From Tolypothrix sp. PCC 7712 (GTDB lineage Bacteria; Cyanobacteriota; Cyanobacteriia; Cyanobacteriales; Nostocaceae): a stretch of DNA of 64,000 bases. A program made the translations under genes and the position numbers. The DNA is taken from assembly GCF_025860405.1 (NCBI RefSeq), contig NZ_CP063789.1, positions 1 through 64,000 of the forward strand. The letters run 5' to 3'. The notes under the pieces were generated by a model. It saw only the letters and a program-made list of their open reading frames with translations. It was not told the origin of the DNA and made no database searches. Each line of letters starts with the position of its first letter. Within the stretch, counting starts at the first letter, position 1. Positions 1 to 9,091 of the stretch are shown piece after piece.

Positions 1-803
1 TTTTGTTCCGCTAAGACCAGTTGCAGTAGGTAATATGTTAAAGCTTGTCGTTCAAAAATAGATACTTTCCCGTCATCTCGCTCCACATCTCGCCGTATAT
101 TCTCACGAATTGTTATTGCTTTATGTAGTGCTGTTTCTGCTTCTTTGTACCTGCGGAGTCCCCAAAAAGCATTTCCTAATCCTGTCAGAGCATAAGCTTC
201 ACCATCGCTGTTTCCTATGTTCGTGTAGATATTTAAAGATTGCTGGTGGTAATCGATAGCTTGTTCATATTTTGCCAAGCGATGGTGAACATCTCCCAAG
301 CGTGTCAAACATTCAGCCTCTTTGTAAGTATCTGGTATTTTTCTGTAAATAGCTAAAGCTTGTTGCTGATAATCAATGGCTTGCTGGTAATTTTCTTGGC
401 GATGGTAAACACCTCCAAGACCCATTAAAGCATTAGCTTCAATCTGAGGGTTTTTAATTTCTCTGTTGATAGCCAAAGATTGTTGGAAGGAATCGATGGC
501 TTGGCTATACTCTCCTAAGTGACGGTAAGTACTTCCCAAATACGTCAAAGTATCAGCCTCACCCTCGCGATTGTTGTTTTTCTTGTAAGTATCTAAAAGT
601 TTCTGGTAGCAATTAACTGCTTGGTGATATTGCCCTAGACTATAGAAGCTATGTCCATCACCAACTGAATCACAACTATTGCTAGTAGCCTGAGCTACTG
701 TAGTTGTTCCAGGAGAATTGTGTAAAAAATTGTGCCCGAAAAACCCGGAGATGGTTAATGATAGAGTGATTAGTACCAAGAGAAAATATTTTTTCCATCC
801 CAT
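1..803 (-). CDS. TPR-CHAT protein, N-terminal part (runs off window start)
   Basis: The reading frame is open from an ATG at 803 down to base 1, so at least 267 codons are present and the C-terminus is missing. The protein starts with MGWKKYFLLVLITLSLTIS, a signal peptide or membrane anchor almost identical to that of two other TPR-CHAT genes in this window. About five tetratricopeptide repeats of 40 residues follow, with the consensus A-I-D-Y/F-x-Q-Q-S-L-A-I. The last visible part (ENIRRD...VSIFERQALTYYLLQ) is the helical linker that precedes the CHAT protease domain in its paralogues. The catalytic domain is therefore inferred, not seen. The gene is divergent from the sigma-like gene at 993 and carries its own copy of the shared upstream element. 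Confidence 0.85.
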   Translation of the reverse strand, partial: MGWKKYFLLVLITLSLTISGFFGHNFLHNSPGTTTVAQATSNSCDSVGDGHSFYSLGQYHQAVNCYQKLLDTYKKNNNREGEADTLTYLGSTYRHLGEYSQAIDSFQQSLAINREIKNPQIEANALMGLGGVYHRQENYQQAIDYQQQALAIYRKIPDTYKEAECLTRLGDVHHRLAKYEQAIDYHQQSLNIYTNIGNSDGEAYALTGLGNAFWGLRRYKEAETALHKAITIRENIRRDVERDDGKVSIFERQALTYYLLQLVLAEQ

Positions 804-848
804 AGCAGTAACAGTCTTTCTGTAGACTGGGTAATTTTGTAACTACTT

Positions 849-876
849 ATATCTTTAAGCTATTGGAGCCTATGCA
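849..876 (-). promoter_or_regulatory. Bipartite CHAT-cluster element, copy a
   Basis: Read on the minus strand this is TGCATAGG, 14 bases, AGATAT. It ends about 45 bases before the ATG of the TPR-CHAT gene at 803. The same two blocks with the same 14-base gap occur upstream of four other genes in the cluster. Confidence 0.6.
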
Positions 877-927
877 ATTTTTATATAAAAAACTTTTCTC
901 TTATAGTAAAAAAATATTTCCGAAAAC

Positions 928-955
928 TGCATAGGGTCAAACTCTTCCAAGATAT
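928..955 (+). promoter_or_regulatory. Bipartite CHAT-cluster element, copy b
   Basis: TGCATAGG, 14 bases, AGATAT, ending 37 bases before the GTG start at 993. It lies in the divergent intergenic region, about 50 bp from the oppositely oriented copy at 849-876. Confidence 0.6.
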
Positions 956-992
956 ATAAGTAACGAGTTCAATATTTATTGCTGGAGCGATT

Positions 993-2396
993 GTGGTGAA
1001 ATGGAAAAATTTACCATCAAAATATTATACACAGTACCGGATTGGTCTTGGCGGATGTCAAGCAAAAGAGATCGTAGAGGCAAGGGAATTCTTAACCCAG
1101 CAAATTCCTGGACTAGCCGAAAGTGAAGAAGTTCCCGAAAGCGAAATAACCCGTCAACTGTGGAGACTCTACGAGTCAGAAAGTTCCGATAAACTACTGG
1201 CTGAAGTATGTTTGCGTTGTGCAATTTCTCATTATCTTAAAGAGTCTTGCTATAAGTTAGTACAGCAATACGGTCGCAAGCATAATTTTTCAGTAGAGGA
1301 TTTATTGCCCTTGGTGCTGGATAGTGCTGATAGCTCATTAAATCATGGCAATAATAATTCCTTTACTGTCTACATTCTGCAAACGTTTAATTTACAAAAA
1401 AGTAGTCTATCTGCATGGACTAAAATATTATTTAGAAGCCATACAGAATTAAAAAGTTTTCTCCTGCAACATGGTATTGAACAAGTAACAGATTGGTTAC
1501 TACTCAAACAATATAATTCTCGTCAATTGCAGCGAATATTATCAGAGTCTTATCACTATAGTCCAATTCAAATACAGCAATTTACCAAATTACTAGAAAG
1601 TTACCAGATTGTTTATCTCTCGGAAATTCAAGCTGCTCGCAACCAGATTAATCAAGAACGCAAACAGCAAGGATTGGGAAAAATAAAATCTCCTTACCCA
1701 GTACCAAATCATCAGCAGTTGCAGCAGATGAGTGAAGAGTTATTACCTACTTGGAGATTATCTACTGATGAATTTCTAGAAGAGTTAAAAAAACTTGCCC
1801 AATTAATCAGAGAGTATAAAAGTAGTCGTAAGGGTATTGCGACAAAAGTATTAGGAGAATCAGTAACAAACTTATCTACAAATATTTATTATGAAGATGA
1901 GGACGACGCGAGTGATAATTCAGTTTTTTTAACTCAGCTTTTACAGGATTGTTTAATTACTGCAATTAAGGAGGTGACAGAAGAACGAGTTAATTATCTA
2001 CAAAGCAAGAAAAAGAAAAAGGATAAGCAGTTTATCCAAGGACTTCATTTATTTCATTGTCAGCATATTCCAATGGAAGAAATTGCTAAGTTATTAGGAT
2101 TAAATAATCAGTCACAAGTGAGTCGCTTGCTGGAATTAAAATCCTTTCGTGCTGATATTAGCAGGCGAACCTTAGTTAAATTGCGTTCGGAGCTTTTAAA
2201 AATAGCTCAAACTTATAATTCCCCTAAACAACTTCGAGATTTAGAGCAAGACATCAGCAAGTTTTTGGATGAAACAATTAGTACTGTCATGCAAGACGCA
2301 GAAAAAGAAGCCAGTGTTAGTAGAAACCGACTTATGACAAGTAAGTTGTCTGTAACAATTTGTCAATATTTAGACACAATAAAGGACGTAAAATGA
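993..2396 (+). CDS. Sigma-70-like / HTH regulatory protein of the CHAT cluster
   Basis: This 467-residue protein is mostly helical. Around residues 361-385 (MEEIAKLLGLNNQSQVSRLL) it has a helix-turn-helix resembling sigma-70 region 4 or an ECF-sigma DNA-binding domain, preceded by a lysine-rich stretch. Proteins of this kind are usually found first in cyanobacterial clusters with DUF1822, CHASE2 and CHAT genes; that is recollection of family context, not a search result. The start is a GTG with GGAG five bases upstream. The stop overlaps the next ATG as ATGA, so the two are translationally coupled. Its role may be to recognise the repeated TGCATAGG element, one copy of which lies in front of it. 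Whether it is a true sigma factor is uncertain. Confidence 0.6.
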   Translation: MVKWKNLPSKYYTQYRIGLGGCQAKEIVEAREFLTQQIPGLAESEEVPESEITRQLWRLYESESSDKLLAEVCLRCAISHYLKESCYKLVQQYGRKHNFSVEDLLPLVLDSADSSLNHGNNNSFTVYILQTFNLQKSSLSAWTKILFRSHTELKSFLLQHGIEQVTDWLLLKQYNSRQLQRILSESYHYSPIQIQQFTKLLESYQIVYLSEIQAARNQINQERKQQGLGKIKSPYPVPNHQQLQQMSEELLPTWRLSTDEFLEELKKLAQLIREYKSSRKGIATKVLGESVTNLSTNIYYEDEDDASDNSVFLTQLLQDCLITAIKEVTEERVNYLQSKKKKKDKQFIQGLHLFHCQHIPMEEIAKLLGLNNQSQVSRLLELKSFRADISRRTLVKLRSELLKIAQTYNSPKQLRDLEQDISKFLDETISTVMQDAEKEASVSRNRLMTSKLSVTICQYLDTIKDVK

Positions 2397-3535
2397 ATAA
2401 CCATTTTCAAGATATCAACGACGAACTACTAGAGTTTCCAGAATTAGCAGAAATAATTCATTTAGATTCAGAACAAACTGAGCAAGCATGGCAAATTACA
2501 AAACAGCTAAAAGCTGATAAGGGTAAATTACAAATTTATTCCCAAGCTTTAGCATTAGTTGCTTTTGAAGAATGGCTGAGTAAACGAGAGCCAAATCTAT
2601 TGATAGATAGAAGAAAAATTTCTCTATTACACCCTGAATCAGCCGAAGCTATTAATGCAGTCTGCAACTTGCAAGTAGGAAACTTTAAAGTTTGCTTAAT
2701 TCCTACGTTCAGTTTCAGCGACGAAATAATAACTCTTCCTCAAACAATCATTGATGTACCAGAATTTGCTGCCCATTTTTATATAGTAATTGGGGTAGAA
2801 GACGAGTTAGAAGTTGCTGCTATTAGAGGATTTTCTCGCTATGACGAATTAGTGAGTATGACTGCCAAAATGCCTATTTTATCAGATGCTAGTTACGAAA
2901 TTAACTTAGCTGCTTTTCATCAACAAACCAATGAATTATTACTTTACTTACAGTGTTTATCTCCCGCAGATATACAATTACCTGCAATTTCAGTTAACCG
3001 CAAGGATTATCTCAAAGATTTAATGCAAATTCTCACACAAAAAGCTGTTAATACAGGCTTATGGATACAAAATCAACTTGATGAAGTAGCTCAAGAATTA
3101 TCTTGGCAATTATTACCAGCACCCTCGATGCGGAGAACCCAAACAACTCCATCTGAAGAATTAGACGGTATTTTGACAGAAATTGATGATGTAGAAATTC
3201 CTTCAAACGCTGCTCGTAGTTATCGAGATATAGAATTAGCTGGAATTAAATTGCGACTCTATGCATTAACTTGGTTATTACTGTCAACAGAGGGAGATTG
3301 GAGTCTGCTGCTAATTTTGGGTGCAATTCCAGGAAATAAACCCCCCTTGGGAGTTAAGTTACGAATTAGCAACTTGACTAAAGTATTAGACAAGCAAGTA
3401 TTGCAACCAGACGACAATTACAATCATTTGTACATTCAAATTGCGGGTTCTAAAAAAGAGAAATTTTTGGTGACGGTTACTTCGGATGATGGGAAAGATG
3501 AAATATCAGTTTTATTTGAATTTCGTCCAGAGTGA
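2393..3535 (+). CDS. DUF1822 family protein
   Basis: A 380-residue protein of the cyanobacterial DUF1822 type, recognised from overall sequence character and from its position between a sigma-like gene and a CHASE2/CHAT gene. A longer frame begins at 2360, but the ATG at 2393 is preferred: it forms an ATGA overlap with the upstream stop and has AGGA about eight bases upstream. There is no signal peptide or membrane segment. The C-terminal half (about residues 280-380) looks beta-rich, with alternating hydrophobic strands ending in VTVTSDDGKDEISVLFEF. The molecular function of the family is unknown. Co-transcription with its neighbours suggests a role in the signalling circuit around the CHAT proteases. 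Confidence 0.6.
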   Translation: MNNHFQDINDELLEFPELAEIIHLDSEQTEQAWQITKQLKADKGKLQIYSQALALVAFEEWLSKREPNLLIDRRKISLLHPESAEAINAVCNLQVGNFKVCLIPTFSFSDEIITLPQTIIDVPEFAAHFYIVIGVEDELEVAAIRGFSRYDELVSMTAKMPILSDASYEINLAAFHQQTNELLLYLQCLSPADIQLPAISVNRKDYLKDLMQILTQKAVNTGLWIQNQLDEVAQELSWQLLPAPSMRRTQTTPSEELDGILTEIDDVEIPSNAARSYRDIELAGIKLRLYALTWLLLSTEGDWSLLLILGAIPGNKPPLGVKLRISNLTKVLDKQVLQPDDNYNHLYIQIAGSKKEKFLVTVTSDDGKDEISVLFEFRPE

Positions 3536-3576
3536 TTGTGAAAAGGCACAGATAATCAATATCAGGAGAATATAAT

Positions 3577-6021
3577 ATGACTCTTAATCAAATTTTTCAA
3601 CTAAAAGTTATCACAATTAATGGAGTTTGTCATTTTGAATTATCCTGGGGGGTAGGAAAAACAATCCCTGCTCAACTAGATTATCCCACCTCCTTAACAG
3701 CTAGCTATACAGACTGGCAACAAGCTTATCTTAATTACTACGAAAACCTCAAACTACGAGGTGAAGTTTTAAAACGAGGTAAGATTAAAGCACCTCCCCA
3801 AGATTGGGCAAAAAGCTTGGGAGAAGCAGAACATCGTTTTTTGTTAGACTTTCATCGCTGGTTGCGGAATGAACAGTTATGTGATATCCGCGACGTAATT
3901 GTTGATGCGGCTGGGGATATACCAAATTCTGGTAGCCATTGGGTAGATATCTTCCTCACTTGTGATACCCCAGAACTAGCACACTTACCTTGGGAGGCTT
4001 GGCAAATCAACACTACTAAGTTGTCATCCCCAGGAACCAGAAATATCCGTGTAGCGCGTGTTCCTAACAAAATTCGCAACTCTACAGTATCTCCTATACG
4101 CCGTAAAGCTAGGGTGTTAGCTATCTTGGGTGATGAGAAGGGGTTAGACTTCCAAGAAGATAAACAAGCTTTACGTAGCTTCTCGAAGGTTGCTGAGATA
4201 GAATTTATAGGTTGGCAACCCAAAAAAGATATTACCCAACTCAAAGAAGAGATAGTCGAGAAAATAAGCGATCGCCGGGGCTGGGATATTTTATTTTTTG
4301 CCGGACATAGCAATGAAACTGCTTATACAGGAGGGGAGTTAAGAATTGCTCCCAACGTTTCTATCACAATTAATGACATAGCACAACCACTTCAACAAGC
4401 ACGCGATCGCGGATTGCAATTTGCTATTTTCAATTCTTGCAGTGGTATATCTATTGCTGAATCTTTGATTAACTTGGGTTTACCGCAAGTAGCAGTGATG
4501 CGTGAACCCATTCATAATCAAGTAGCACAAGAGTTTTTGGTACAGTTTCTAAACAGTTTATCTGAGTATAAAGATGTCCATGAAGCCTTACTTGATGCTT
4601 GTGCTTTTCTCAAAGAGAAAAAGAATCTTACCTATCCTTCGACTTACCTAATTCCCTCCCTTTTTCGCCATCCCCAATCAGAACTATTTCGTCTGGAACC
4701 TGTTAAAAACAAGCGGATTTTCAAACATTTTCTACCGACCAAGCGTGAAGTGTTTTTAATCTCAATAGTTCTAATTTTGAGCTTATTACCACCAGTACAA
4801 GATAGATTTTTAGATATTCGCCTTTGGATACAAACAGTTTATCGTCAAATCACGCACCAATACCCTTACCAAAGTAAAACACCAGTATTATTAGTTGAAA
4901 TTGATGAAAATTCAAGGCGTGAATCTCTAAATGAACTCAAAGATATTCGTCCCATTAACTATCGATATTTAGCTCGTATTGTTGATAAGCTATCAACATT
5001 AGAAACTAAAGTAATAGGTATAGATTATCTCTTAGATAATCGCCAACAATCTGATAATAGTCGTGAATTAAGTAAGTCTATTCGTAATGCCGTACAAAAA
5101 GGTACTTGGTTTATATTTGCTGCTGATGAATATTCAACTCCTACTTCTGGAGTAAGTAATGAAATTGCTAACCTCAATTGGAGTATGCAGGGGGACATCC
5201 ACTCTTTAAATTCGCATATTGAACTTTTGCCTGCGAACGCTGAATGCTATCAAGCTTGTCCCTTTACTTATTTGTTGGCTTTAACTCATGCATTACACTT
5301 TGGAAAATTCGATAATTTACCAAAACCACAATTGACAAATAAAACTGACTTACGCAATCAACTAGTTGAATATTTGAATGGTAAAAACATTAACAATAGC
5401 AAGGCTGCTTACTTGCATAAATTACGCCTTCATCCTATCTCCAATTCATTCCAGTGGTTTCACCCAATTATAGACTTTTCTCTACCACCAAAAACAATTT
5501 ATAAAAGCATTTCTGCTTCTGATTTACTTAAAGGTGAAAATCCTCCTAATATAGAAAAACAAGTTGTGCTAATTATCCCAGGTGGATATGCAGAAGCGGG
5601 TGTTGATAAAGAAGGCGAAGACAATTTACCCACACCTCTAGCAATAGGTCTTTGGGGTCAATGGTCTGAAGGTTTTACTGGAGGGAAACTAAATGCTTAC
5701 ATGGTTCACCATCTCTTGACCCAACAACGCTTAGTTGTTCCTATCCCTGATTTTTTCACAGTGTTGCTAGCAGTTGTACTGGGAAAATTAACTACGCTGC
5801 TGATAAAAAATAATAATCATAGGCAGCAAAGTTGGTTTTTAGGGATTGTCATAGCAGTTTATATCTTTGTTAGTTTGCAGATTTATATTTCATTCATGGT
5901 ACTAGTACCCATAGTACTTCCTTTGGGAGTGTTTGGAATTATGTGTGCTTGGCGTTGGGAAGAAGTTATTAGTAGTGTTCGCCAAGGTAAAAATACTGTA
6001 AAATTGCATAGGCTCCAGTAG
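3577..6021 (+). CDS. CHAT protease-CHASE2 sensor membrane protein
   Basis: An 814-residue fusion. Residues about 1-370 form a CHAT (caspase-like) domain with the expected dyad: His244 in FFAGHS and Cys288 in FNSCSG. A transmembrane helix near residues 390-405 leads into a CHASE2 domain (about 410-700), a sensor normally exposed outside the cytoplasmic membrane. Two or three C-terminal helices (about 725-800) return the chain to the membrane. The layout suggests that an envelope signal sensed by CHASE2 controls an intracellular CHAT peptidase; this is inference. AGGAG lies about nine bases before the ATG. The coding end overlaps the promoter-like element of the next gene. Confidence 0.8.
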   Translation: MTLNQIFQLKVITINGVCHFELSWGVGKTIPAQLDYPTSLTASYTDWQQAYLNYYENLKLRGEVLKRGKIKAPPQDWAKSLGEAEHRFLLDFHRWLRNEQLCDIRDVIVDAAGDIPNSGSHWVDIFLTCDTPELAHLPWEAWQINTTKLSSPGTRNIRVARVPNKIRNSTVSPIRRKARVLAILGDEKGLDFQEDKQALRSFSKVAEIEFIGWQPKKDITQLKEEIVEKISDRRGWDILFFAGHSNETAYTGGELRIAPNVSITINDIAQPLQQARDRGLQFAIFNSCSGISIAESLINLGLPQVAVMREPIHNQVAQEFLVQFLNSLSEYKDVHEALLDACAFLKEKKNLTYPSTYLIPSLFRHPQSELFRLEPVKNKRIFKHFLPTKREVFLISIVLILSLLPPVQDRFLDIRLWIQTVYRQITHQYPYQSKTPVLLVEIDENSRRESLNELKDIRPINYRYLARIVDKLSTLETKVIGIDYLLDNRQQSDNSRELSKSIRNAVQKGTWFIFAADEYSTPTSGVSNEIANLNWSMQGDIHSLNSHIELLPANAECYQACPFTYLLALTHALHFGKFDNLPKPQLTNKTDLRNQLVEYLNGKNINNSKAAYLHKLRLHPISNSFQWFHPIIDFSLPPKTIYKSISASDLLKGENPPNIEKQVVLIIPGGYAEAGVDKEGEDNLPTPLAIGLWGQWSEGFTGGKLNAYMVHHLLTQQRLVVPIPDFFTVLLAVVLGKLTTLLIKNNNHRQQSWFLGIVIAVYIFVSLQIYISFMVLVPIVLPLGVFGIMCAWRWEEVISSVRQGKNTVKLHRLQ

Positions 6022-6032
6022 TTTAAAGATAT
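6005..6032 (+). promoter_or_regulatory. Bipartite CHAT-cluster element, copy c
   Basis: TGCATAGG, 14 bases, AGATAT. It straddles the stop codon of the CHAT-CHASE2 gene and ends 46 bases before the ATG at 6079. Confidence 0.6.
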
Positions 6033-6078
6033 AGGTAATCAGAACAATTATTCAGTTCATTGCCAAACTGCAAATGCT

Positions 6079-8901
6079 ATGGGATGGAAAAAATATTTTC
6101 TGTTAGCCCTAATGATCCTATTACTGACTATCTCTAAGTCTTATGGAGTTAATTACCAAGTAAAATTATTAGGCTCAACCGCGATCGCTCAAACGACAAA
6201 TGACCGCAAAGCAGAAGCAGACAGGTTATTGGAGCAAGGTATCAAGCAGTTTGAAATGAGTCAATTGAAAGAGGCGTTGCAGTCTTGGGAAAATTCATTG
6301 GCTATTTATCGAGAAATTGGCGATCGCCAAGGTGAGGCTGCTTCTTTAGGGAGTTTGGGGAATGCTTACTATAGCCTTGGGGATTACCCTAAAGCCATTG
6401 ATTACCTCCAGCAATCTTTAGTTATCACAAAAGAAATAAAAAACCGCCTGGGTGAGGCTGCTTCTTTGGGAAATCTGGGAATTGTTTACGATAGTCTGGG
6501 AGATTACCGCAAAGCCATTGATTACTACCAGCAATCTTTAGCTATCGCAAGGGAAATAAAAAACCGCCTGGGTGAGGCTGCTTCTTTAGGGAGTTTGGGG
6601 AATGCTTACTATCGCCTGGGGGATTATCGTAAAGCCATTGATTACCATCAGCAATCTTTCGCTATCGAAAAAGAAATCGGAAACCGCCTGGGCATAGCTC
6701 AATCTCTGGAGACTCTGGGAAATGTTTACTATAGCCTGGGAGATTACCGCAAAGCCATTGATTACCACAACCAATCTTTAACTATCAAAAAGGAAATCGG
6801 AAACCGCCTGGGTGAAGCTGCTTCTCTTGGGAGTTTGGGAAATGTTTACTATATTCTGGGAGATTACCGCAAAGCTATTGATTACCACCAGCAATCTTTA
6901 GCTATCTTCAAGGAAATTGGAAGCCGCCAGGGTGAAGCTACTTCTCTAAATAGTTTGGGAAATGCTTACCATAAGCTAAAAGATTACCACAAAGCCATTG
7001 ATTATCACCTGCAATCTTTAGCTATCTCTAAGGAAATTGGAAACCGCCAGGGTGAGGCTGATACTTTAGCTAATATTGGACTTATTTACCTTGAATTAAA
7101 AAGCTACGATAAATCCTTTGATTACTTAAAGCAATCTTTAGCTATCGCAAGGGAAATTAAAAACCGCCAGGGTGAAGCTACTTCTCTAAATAGTTTGGGG
7201 AATGTTTACTATAGTCTTGGGGATTACCACAAAGCCATTGATTACCACCTGCAATCTTTAGCTATCTGTAAGGAAATTGGAAACCGCCAGGGTGAGGCTG
7301 ATACTTTAGCTAATATTGGACTTATTTACCTTGAATTAAAAAGCTACGATAAATCCTTTGATTACTTAAAGCAATCTTTAGCTATTGCAGAGAAAATACA
7401 AGATACGAGCACAAAGACTAAAGTTTTAGAAGCTAAAGTATCAGTATTGCATAATCGAGCGGCTTTATTGCGTGATTCTGGTAAGCTTGCAGAAGCAGCA
7501 AAGATACTTTATGAGGCTATAAGCTGGTGTGAAGAAATACGCAAGGTATCAGGCAAAGATGATCGGAAAAAAATTGTTTTTTTTGAAAGACAATATCCTA
7601 TCTATACTCTCTTACAAGAAGTAGAAATTTCAAGGGGGAAGACTACAGATAGTCTGATAGTTTCAGACAAAGCTCATTACCCTATGCTAACAGAAATTTT
7701 GATAGAAAAATCTTTCAAAAACACAGAAATTCAACAACAAACAATCACTCTATCTAATGATAAAATACAAAAAATAGTTAAATTTCAAAATGCTACAATA
7801 GTTCAGTATTCTGTTATTAAAAATAAAGAAAATCAAATTTATATCTGGGTAATTTCACCTCAAGGTAAAATTCAATTTCGTTTTGTTAACCTTCCCAAGG
7901 ATGCCTCTCTCCAAGAATTGGTGAAATTTAGCCGTGAGTCTATTGGTGTTAGAGGAAATACCTCTGTTGCGTCCTTTACTCAAAAAGATAATCCCAGCAA
8001 TCGTTTACGCGAACTCCATAAACTTCTCATCGAACCCATTGAGGACTTGTTACCTCAAAATCAAGAACAACGGGTTATTTTCATTCCCCATCAAGAATTA
8101 TTTTTGGTTCCCTTTGTTGCGCTCCAAAACGGCAAAAATCAATACCTAATTGAAAAACACACGATTCTCACTGCTCCTTCCATTCAAGCACTGAGTTTGA
8201 CTCAAAAAGACAAACAAGCAGAGAAGAAATCAAATATACCGATTTTAATTCGTGGTGAAGAAGCTTTAATTGTCGGTAATCCTACTATGCCAAAACAAGG
8301 AGTAGGAAAAGATTTAAAACCGTTAGAATCTCTACCTGGAGCAGAAGAGGAAGCGAAAAAGATTGCTCAAATTCTTGGCACGAATGCCATTATTGGTGAA
8401 CAAGCTACGGAGTCAGCTATTGTGCAAAAAATGGCATCTGCCAAATTAATTCATTTTGCTACTCACGGTTTACTTGATGGTATTACCATCGATTCTCCCG
8501 GTGCTATTGCCCTTAACCCTTCCGTTCAAGATGATGGTTTCTTGACTACTAGTGAAATTATGGAGCATTTTGCAATAGACAATAAACAAAATTTACAAGC
8601 TGAATTTGTCGTACTGAGTGCTTGTGACACAGGTAGAGGTGATATTAAAGGGGAAGGAGTGATTGGTTTGTCCCGTGCTTTTATGGCTTCGGGAGTTCCC
8701 ACTTTAGTGGTATCTCTGTGGAAAGTGTCGGATGGTGATACTGTAAAGTTGATGACAGAGTTTTACACCAATTTTTATGAGCATAAATTTGACAAAGCCA
8801 AAGCGATGCGTAAGGCGATGTTAAGTATGCTCAAGGATGACAACGGGAATCCTGACCCCAAAGCCTGGGCTGCTTTTACTGTAATTGGTAAGGCTGAGTA
8901 A
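6079..8901 (+). CDS. TPR-CHAT protein (paralogue 1)
   Basis: A 940-residue exported or membrane-anchored protein. It has an N-terminal signal segment, then about ten 40-residue tetratricopeptide repeats in strict 120-bp units (about residues 50-450), a helical linker, and a C-terminal CHAT domain. The catalytic pair is visible: His796 in FATHG and Cys849 in SACDTG. CHAT proteins belong to the caspase/separase clan, and TPR arrays usually act as sensors or partner docks, so a proteolytic response role is likely; substrates are unknown. Two of the repeats are near-identical 240 bp apart (117 identical bases at 7029-7145 and 7269-7385), indicating recent repeat duplication or gene conversion. 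A bipartite element precedes it. Confidence 0.88.
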   Translation: MGWKKYFLLALMILLLTISKSYGVNYQVKLLGSTAIAQTTNDRKAEADRLLEQGIKQFEMSQLKEALQSWENSLAIYREIGDRQGEAASLGSLGNAYYSLGDYPKAIDYLQQSLVITKEIKNRLGEAASLGNLGIVYDSLGDYRKAIDYYQQSLAIAREIKNRLGEAASLGSLGNAYYRLGDYRKAIDYHQQSFAIEKEIGNRLGIAQSLETLGNVYYSLGDYRKAIDYHNQSLTIKKEIGNRLGEAASLGSLGNVYYILGDYRKAIDYHQQSLAIFKEIGSRQGEATSLNSLGNAYHKLKDYHKAIDYHLQSLAISKEIGNRQGEADTLANIGLIYLELKSYDKSFDYLKQSLAIAREIKNRQGEATSLNSLGNVYYSLGDYHKAIDYHLQSLAICKEIGNRQGEADTLANIGLIYLELKSYDKSFDYLKQSLAIAEKIQDTSTKTKVLEAKVSVLHNRAALLRDSGKLAEAAKILYEAISWCEEIRKVSGKDDRKKIVFFERQYPIYTLLQEVEISRGKTTDSLIVSDKAHYPMLTEILIEKSFKNTEIQQQTITLSNDKIQKIVKFQNATIVQYSVIKNKENQIYIWVISPQGKIQFRFVNLPKDASLQELVKFSRESIGVRGNTSVASFTQKDNPSNRLRELHKLLIEPIEDLLPQNQEQRVIFIPHQELFLVPFVALQNGKNQYLIEKHTILTAPSIQALSLTQKDKQAEKKSNIPILIRGEEALIVGNPTMPKQGVGKDLKPLESLPGAEEEAKKIAQILGTNAIIGEQATESAIVQKMASAKLIHFATHGLLDGITIDSPGAIALNPSVQDDGFLTTSEIMEHFAIDNKQNLQAEFVVLSACDTGRGDIKGEGVIGLSRAFMASGVPTLVVSLWKVSDGDTVKLMTEFYTNFYEHKFDKAKAMRKAMLSMLKDDNGNPDPKAWAAFTVIGKAE

Positions 8902-8929
8902 TTTCACAGCCCATAATTTAAGATTAATT

Positions 8930-8945
8930 ACCAAAATTTGGTTTT
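8930..8945 (+). terminator. Weak hairpin after TPR-CHAT gene
   Basis: ACCAAA and TTTGGT separated by one base and followed by TTT, about 30 bases after the stop at 8901. The stem is only six base pairs, so this is at best a weak terminator. Confidence 0.25.
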
Positions 8946-9029
8946 GAGATTTAAAAGTACTACGACTTGAGTAGCTTTGTAGTATACATTTACATCAGAT
9001 GCTTTAGGGTGTGGAATATAGGGTAAAAT

Positions 9030-9057
9030 TGCATAGGCTCTAGTAGTTTAAAGATAC
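9030..9057 (+). promoter_or_regulatory. Bipartite CHAT-cluster element, copy d
   Basis: TGCATAGG, 14 bases, AGATAC, ending 34 bases before the ATG at 9092. The surrounding bases are nearly identical to copy c, so the promoter region was duplicated together with the gene. Confidence 0.6.
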
Positions 9058-9091
9058 AAGTAATCAGAAAAATTACCCAGTTGTAAATGCT

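Noticed and set aside
3852..4313. 153-codon frame antisense to the CHAT-CHASE2 gene
   Set aside because: Shadow of a strongly supported coding frame; the same applies to the antisense frames in the other CHAT genes.
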